Assembly (NCBI GenBank): GCA_928212115.1
Contig: CAKMRJ010003334.1
Span: 37,827,335 to 37,891,334 of the forward strand
From: Lactuca virosa
Taxonomy: Eukaryota; Streptophyta; Magnoliopsida; Asterales; Asteraceae
Direction of reading: 5' to 3'
DNA length: 64,000 nt
The translations under genes and the position numbers were made by a program. Of the stretch, positions 59,608 through 64,000 are shown in pieces. A model generated the notes under the pieces. The model made no database searches, had not been told where the DNA came from, and saw nothing but the letters and a program-made list of their open reading frames with translations. Positions within the stretch are counted from its first letter, which is position 1. Each line of letters opens with the position of its first letter.

Positions 59608-61457
59608 TGAAACATCTCAAAAATGACAACCAATTTAAACTTTTCAAATCAACCCACTTACTAATAAAAGTGTTTACAAAACCATGGTTTTCAAAACATT
59701 GTTTAAGACAGAGTCTCCCAAGATCAACAACATAAAAATCAAGATGTATACAGTCACGCCTTTGCCTCCCCATGATCCTCGAAAGCACCTGAAACCATAA
59801 TCAAAAACTGTAAGTCAACGCGTAGTGAGTTCCCCCCAAAGTATAACCACACAAAACACATATCATAAACGAACAAGCATGTTGGGTCCAATCAGTCATC
59901 GGACTGGAATACCCACGGGTCCACAATCATCGGACCGGATTACACCCCTCGCACAATCAATCATCGGACTGGAATGCCAATATAAAACGGACCCACTCAG
60001 TCATTGGACTGGAATACCCTCGGGTCCACCCAGTCATCGGACTGGAATACCCCCAGTCCATTGACTCACGCACATAGCAGTAAAGTCTCAACCTAACACA
60101 ATATGTCGACATATAATATATAACAAACATAATCAACGGACACATAATCATGCAGCCAGAAATCACAGGTAACCCTATAGATCTACCGGTCTATGCATAT
60201 CAACAACTATCATATGATCATACAGATCTATCCCATACTCAACATATCATAAATCAATGTATAATAGAATATCAATCCAATGGGACGGCCTTGGTGCCTT
60301 CGACCCATAAGTATAGTAAGGAAATCTCACCTCACAATCTGACGAATAGCTGATCAATACTCTGCTCCCAAGTATCGGCTCAACCCAAATCCTAAATGTC
60401 AAAACATTACCATTAATAATATTTTCGTCGAAATACCCTTGGTCAAACCTGGTCAACGGTCAGAAGTCAAATCAACACCTAGCCGAGTCAACCCAGCCGA
60501 GCCAACCCGACCGAGTCGACCCAGCCGAGTATGTTGGGCGTACTCTTCTGTACGTGGGGCATACTCGGTGTATGACCAGTTTACGTGACGCTGATCGCGT
60601 ACGTGCAATGTACCACTTGTTACGCCCAGCGTACGAGCCCTATTCAACCCTTTCCCCATTAAGAGCTTAATACTCCAAATCTTCACGTCCAAAATCAGAT
60701 CCAAAGCCAAAATACCCTCTAGAGTCATAACGTTTCCAACTTTATGACTTTGCATGTCCATTAAGTGCTTAAAACACAAAATCTCAACATCTTAATGCAT
60801 TAAGACATTCTATAGCATCCATGGAGCAAAACTAACCATCATGACCACATTTTTATGACCTAAGACCCCTCATAAGGTATGAAAGGACGACTTATTGGGT
60901 CAAGAACATGTCATGCTCAAGAATCACCATATTTGGGACAAAAAGTGTCTTGTAGGAAGAAATGTCTAGATCTACAAGATGGAGTGATCAAGTTGTGAAC
61001 TTTATACCTCCTGGAGGCTGCTAACAAGAAGGAAGTCTCAGATCCAAGATGATTCCAAGCTCCAAGCTCTTCTCACCACCTTCTTCTTCTTCTTCAAGAA
61101 CACCTCCAAAACACTCCAATGGATCAAAATGCACTCTTCTCACTTAGGGTTTACTTGGGGTCGTTTTTCACAGAGGGAGGTTGATGAATAAATGAGACAT
61201 GAGGCTATAATGGGGTTTATATATGGACCAAACCCTAAAAGTTAGGGTTTGCACTTTCTTCACGTTCGTCCCGCGTACTAGGGCTCGCCCTAGTACGCCT
61301 AGCGTACACAACATACGCTCAGCGTACTACACCTGGACAAAGTTACCATATTGCCGCTATGGGCCATTTTGCAACCCATTTCAATCCCAAGGGCTAAAAT
61401 AAACATTATTCAAACATAGGGTTGAAATTGAAATTACCTTGACATCAGGATGTTACA
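59608..61457 (-). repeat. 3' LTR of minus-strand gypsy element G
   Basis: The left end tgaaacatctcaaaaatgac is a decayed version of the TGTAACGTCTC terminus; the right end is GGATGTTACA. In the sense direction it has palindromic GTACGC/GCGTAC words (61260-61330), a telo-box pair (61230-61238, 61242-61250) and TATA ccatatataaac (61216-61227). Donor-like GGAG|GTATAAAG is at 61007 and the acceptor-like TTTCAG ends at 59789. A tandem repeat of cagtcatcggactggaatac, period about 35 bp, covers 59890-60055. Confidence 0.85.
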
Positions 61458-61477
61458 ATTCTCCCCCACTTGAACTA

Positions 61478-63720
61478 GACTTTGTCCTCGAATTCGGCCG
61501 TCGCGAATAACTCAGGATAATGCTCCCGTATCTCAGCCTCCGACTCCCATGTCCACTCGGAGCCTCTCCGATGTTACCACTGAACCTTAACAAAGGTATA
61601 TCCTTGTTATGCAGGACCTTCATCTTTCTCTCCAATATAGCCACCGGCCTCTGAATATAATTCATGCACTCATCGACCTAAATATCATCCAAAGAGACCA
61701 CTGCCTCATTGTCCAACACACACTTCCACAACTGAGAGACATGGAAAGTATTGTGGATATGACTGAGTTAACTCAGCAAATCCAACCAGTAGGCCACCCT
61801 ACCTACCCTGGCGATCAAATAGAATGGTCCAATATACTGGGTACCCAATTTCCCCCTTTTCCTGAAGCGTATCACACCATTCCAGGGTGAGACCTTCAGT
61901 AATACCATATCGCCGACATGAAATTCCAACTCCGATTAGCGTCGGTCAGCATAACTCTTCTGCCGACTGTGAGTTGTCTGCAGTCTCTGCCTGATTTGTT
62001 GAACAAGCTCCATGGTCTGAATGACTACTTTGGTCCTTCCCATGACCCTGTGACCAACCTCTCCCCAACATACCGGGGTACGACATCTCCGACCATACAA
62101 GAGCTCAAAAGGTGGGGCACCAATGTTGGAGTGATAGTTATTGTTGTAAGAAAACTCCGTAAGAGGTAGGTAGGAATCCTAACTCCCAACAAAATCTATG
62201 ACATAAGCCCGCAACATATCCTCAAGTGTCTGGATTGTCCGCTCACTCTGACCGTCAGTTTGCGGGTGATAAGCAGTGATGAAATGTAGCCTGGTGCCCA
62301 GTTCATCGTGGAACTTCTACCAGAATCATAAAATAAACCGAACATCTCGATATGAAACAATATATACTGGAACCCCATGACGAGCAACAATCTCCCGGAC
62401 ATACATACCGGCCAACTTTCGGCCGAAGAGCTCTCCCGGATGGCCAAAAAGTGGGCACTCTTGGTCAATCGATCCACAATGATCCATATAGCATTAAACC
62501 ATTGGCAATCTTCGACAAATTGGTGATAAAATCCATGGTAATCTATTCCCATTCCACATGGGAACCTCCAAAGGCTGCAGCTTGCCATGCGACCTTTGAT
62601 GCTTGGTCTTGACCATCCTACAAGTCAAGCACCTCTCAGCATACCAGGCTATCTCCCTCTTCATACACGGCCACCAATAACTCAATTTCAAATCTCGATA
62701 CATCTTGGTGGCTCCCGAGTGTATAGAAAAGCGAGACTTATGAGCCTCCTCCAACACTATCTGCCTGGTCCCACCAGAAAATGGAACCCAAACCCGACCG
62801 CACCAGGTCAACAACCCCGACTATCAGTGACAAACCTGTCGATCTAGCCCTTGATCCTTTTATGTTTCCAGTTCTCCTTCTTAATCCCTCTGCATGTGCC
62901 TCTTTGATCAAACCCAAAAGTGGAGAATCAACGGCTATCCTCATACACATCTCTCCAGGTGAAGATCCAGTCGACTTGCGGCTCAAGGAATCCACTACCA
63001 CATTTGTTTTACCCGGATGGTAAAGGATCTCGTAGTCATAATCTTTGACCACTTCCAACCACCTGCGTTATCTCATGTTCAGGTTCGGATGGTCCATAAG
63101 ATATCACAAACTCTTGTGATCCGTGTAAATAGTAGAACGGACCCCATAAAGATAATTTCTCCAAATATTGAGGGCAAACACCACTGTCCCCAACTCTAGG
63201 TCATGAGTAGGATATTGTGCCTCATGCAGCTTCAGCTGCCGAGAAGCATAAGCAATCACTCGTCTCCACTGCATAAGGATCGCCCCCAAACTAGTGATAA
63301 ATGAATCAAAAAATACCACGAAATCCTCAACACCCTCTGGAAGGGTCAACACTCGGGCCTCACATAACCTCTGTTGCAATGTCTCAAAAGCAACCTGCTG
63401 CTCAGGGCCCCATCGGAAATCCACTCCCTTCCTCGTCAGACGAGTGTAGAGAAGTCCTGAATAAATCTCTGATATTTTGTAGATGAATCACAAAATACCA
63501 CGAAATCCTCAACACCCTCTGGAAGGGTCAACACCCGGGCCTCACATAACCTCTGTTGCAATGTCTCAAAAGCAACCTGCTGCTCAGGGCCCCATCGGAA
63601 ATCCACTCCCTTCCTCGTCAGACGAGTGTAGAGAAGTCCTGAATAAATCTCTGATAGTTTCCCGCCAAACCCAAGAAACTCCTGATCTCCGAGGGAGATT
63701 TCGGAACCTCCCACTGCATC
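61478..63720 (-). pseudogene. Element G pol: RT end, RNase H, integrase, tail, decayed
   Basis: Reading right to left: RSFLGLAGNYQRFIQDFS (RT end) near 63690, then LTRKGVDFRWGPEQQVAFET, RNase H with TDHKS, and integrase zinc-binding EEAHKSRFSIHSGATKMYRD with CLTCRMVK near 62615. Next come IVDRLTKSAHFLAIRESSS, the polymerase tail VAILERKMKVLHNKDIP near 61640, and the end at about 61478. A 182-bp tandem duplication (63301-63664) and other frameshifts break it. Its upstream part is cut by LTR C3 at 63721. Confidence 0.85.
63301..63664 (-). repeat. Recent 182-bp tandem duplication within element G pol
   Basis: 63301-63482 and 63483-63664 differ at only a handful of positions over nearly the whole length. 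182 is not a multiple of three, so the duplication shifts the frame. Confidence 0.9.
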
Positions 63721-64000
63721 TGTAACGTCCCAAAAACAAGACCAAAAATTTTCATTTTTAAATTTAATAAAACTGTAATCCAAAACATCATCATGAAACC
63801 AAGGTGGAACAAGTGTATCAATACATCATAAATAATCAAAGTAAATCACAAAATACGAAATAAGGTGGTGTGTGCTTTGCAATTATCCCGGGCTCTTCCC
63901 TTTCGAACCAGAAGTACCTGAAACATAAAATAAAAACCGTAAGCACAAAGCTTAGTGAGTTCCCCAAACTACCACATACCATACATAATAAACACATACT
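63721..64000 (-). mobile_element. Family-C gypsy LTR (copy C3), truncated by the window end
   Basis: Starts TGTAACGTCCC and follows copy C1 closely, with the agcacaaagcttagtgagtt block near 63942-63961 and an acceptor-like TTTCAG ending at 63918 (minus strand). It lies inside element G pol. Confidence 0.8.

Overview
This is nuclear DNA from a flowering plant, very probably a member of the Asteraceae and perhaps lettuce (Lactuca). It is A+T-rich and full of nested LTR retrotransposons. Several LTRs carry short CG-centred palindromes of the ACTCGACGAGT type that I associate from memory with lettuce sequence, so the genus call is tentative. Only two host genes look intact. Both have plant-type introns whose exons join in frame from start to stop. 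No rRNA or tRNA gene, CRISPR array or bacterial-type operon is present.

Left third (1-27463), a nest of retrotransposons. The outermost element is a plus-strand Ty3/gypsy copy (E), with decayed pol at 1-951 and 23669-24134 and its 3' LTR at 24152-27463. A complete minus-strand gypsy element (D, 952-23668) sits inside E pol. It has inverted TGTAACATCC termini and a 5-bp target duplication (GATCA at 947-951 and 23669-23673). D was itself hit by a plus-strand Ty1/copia element and then rearranged, so copia 5' ends occur twice (5416 and 19755), each next to the same D gag sequence. Solo LTRs of two further gypsy families (B and C) lie inside these elements, several with clean 5-bp target duplications.

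Middle (27464-45468): a CACTA-type terminus, a degenerate LTR, a family-B LTR with a family-C solo LTR inside it (30566-34928), another family-B solo LTR (36314-38593), (TA)n-bounded inverted-repeat elements, a cluster of small MITEs, a short Helitron, and two orphan exon-like gene fragments (receptor-kinase-like and possibly reticulon-like).

Gene island (45469-56614): a ten-exon gene for a HAD-family pyrimidine/7-methylguanosine-type 5'-nucleotidase (plus strand, 349 aa) and an eight-exon gene for the nuclear-basket FG nucleoporin NUP1/NUP136 (minus strand, 1237 aa). They are arranged tail to tail. Between them lie a gypsy remnant, a LINE remnant and a partial genomic duplicate of the nucleotidase gene.

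Right end (57061-64000): decayed plus-strand gypsy pol and LTR (F), then a minus-strand gypsy element (G) with its 3' LTR and pol, interrupted by a family-C LTR that runs off the window.

The most unusual signal lies in the LTRs. Gypsy families B, C, D, E and G all show a conserved donor/acceptor pair that looks like an intron inside the LTR. Most of them, and the copia LTR, also carry an inverted pair of telo-box motifs just upstream of the TATA box, and the gypsy families add family-specific CG palindromes.
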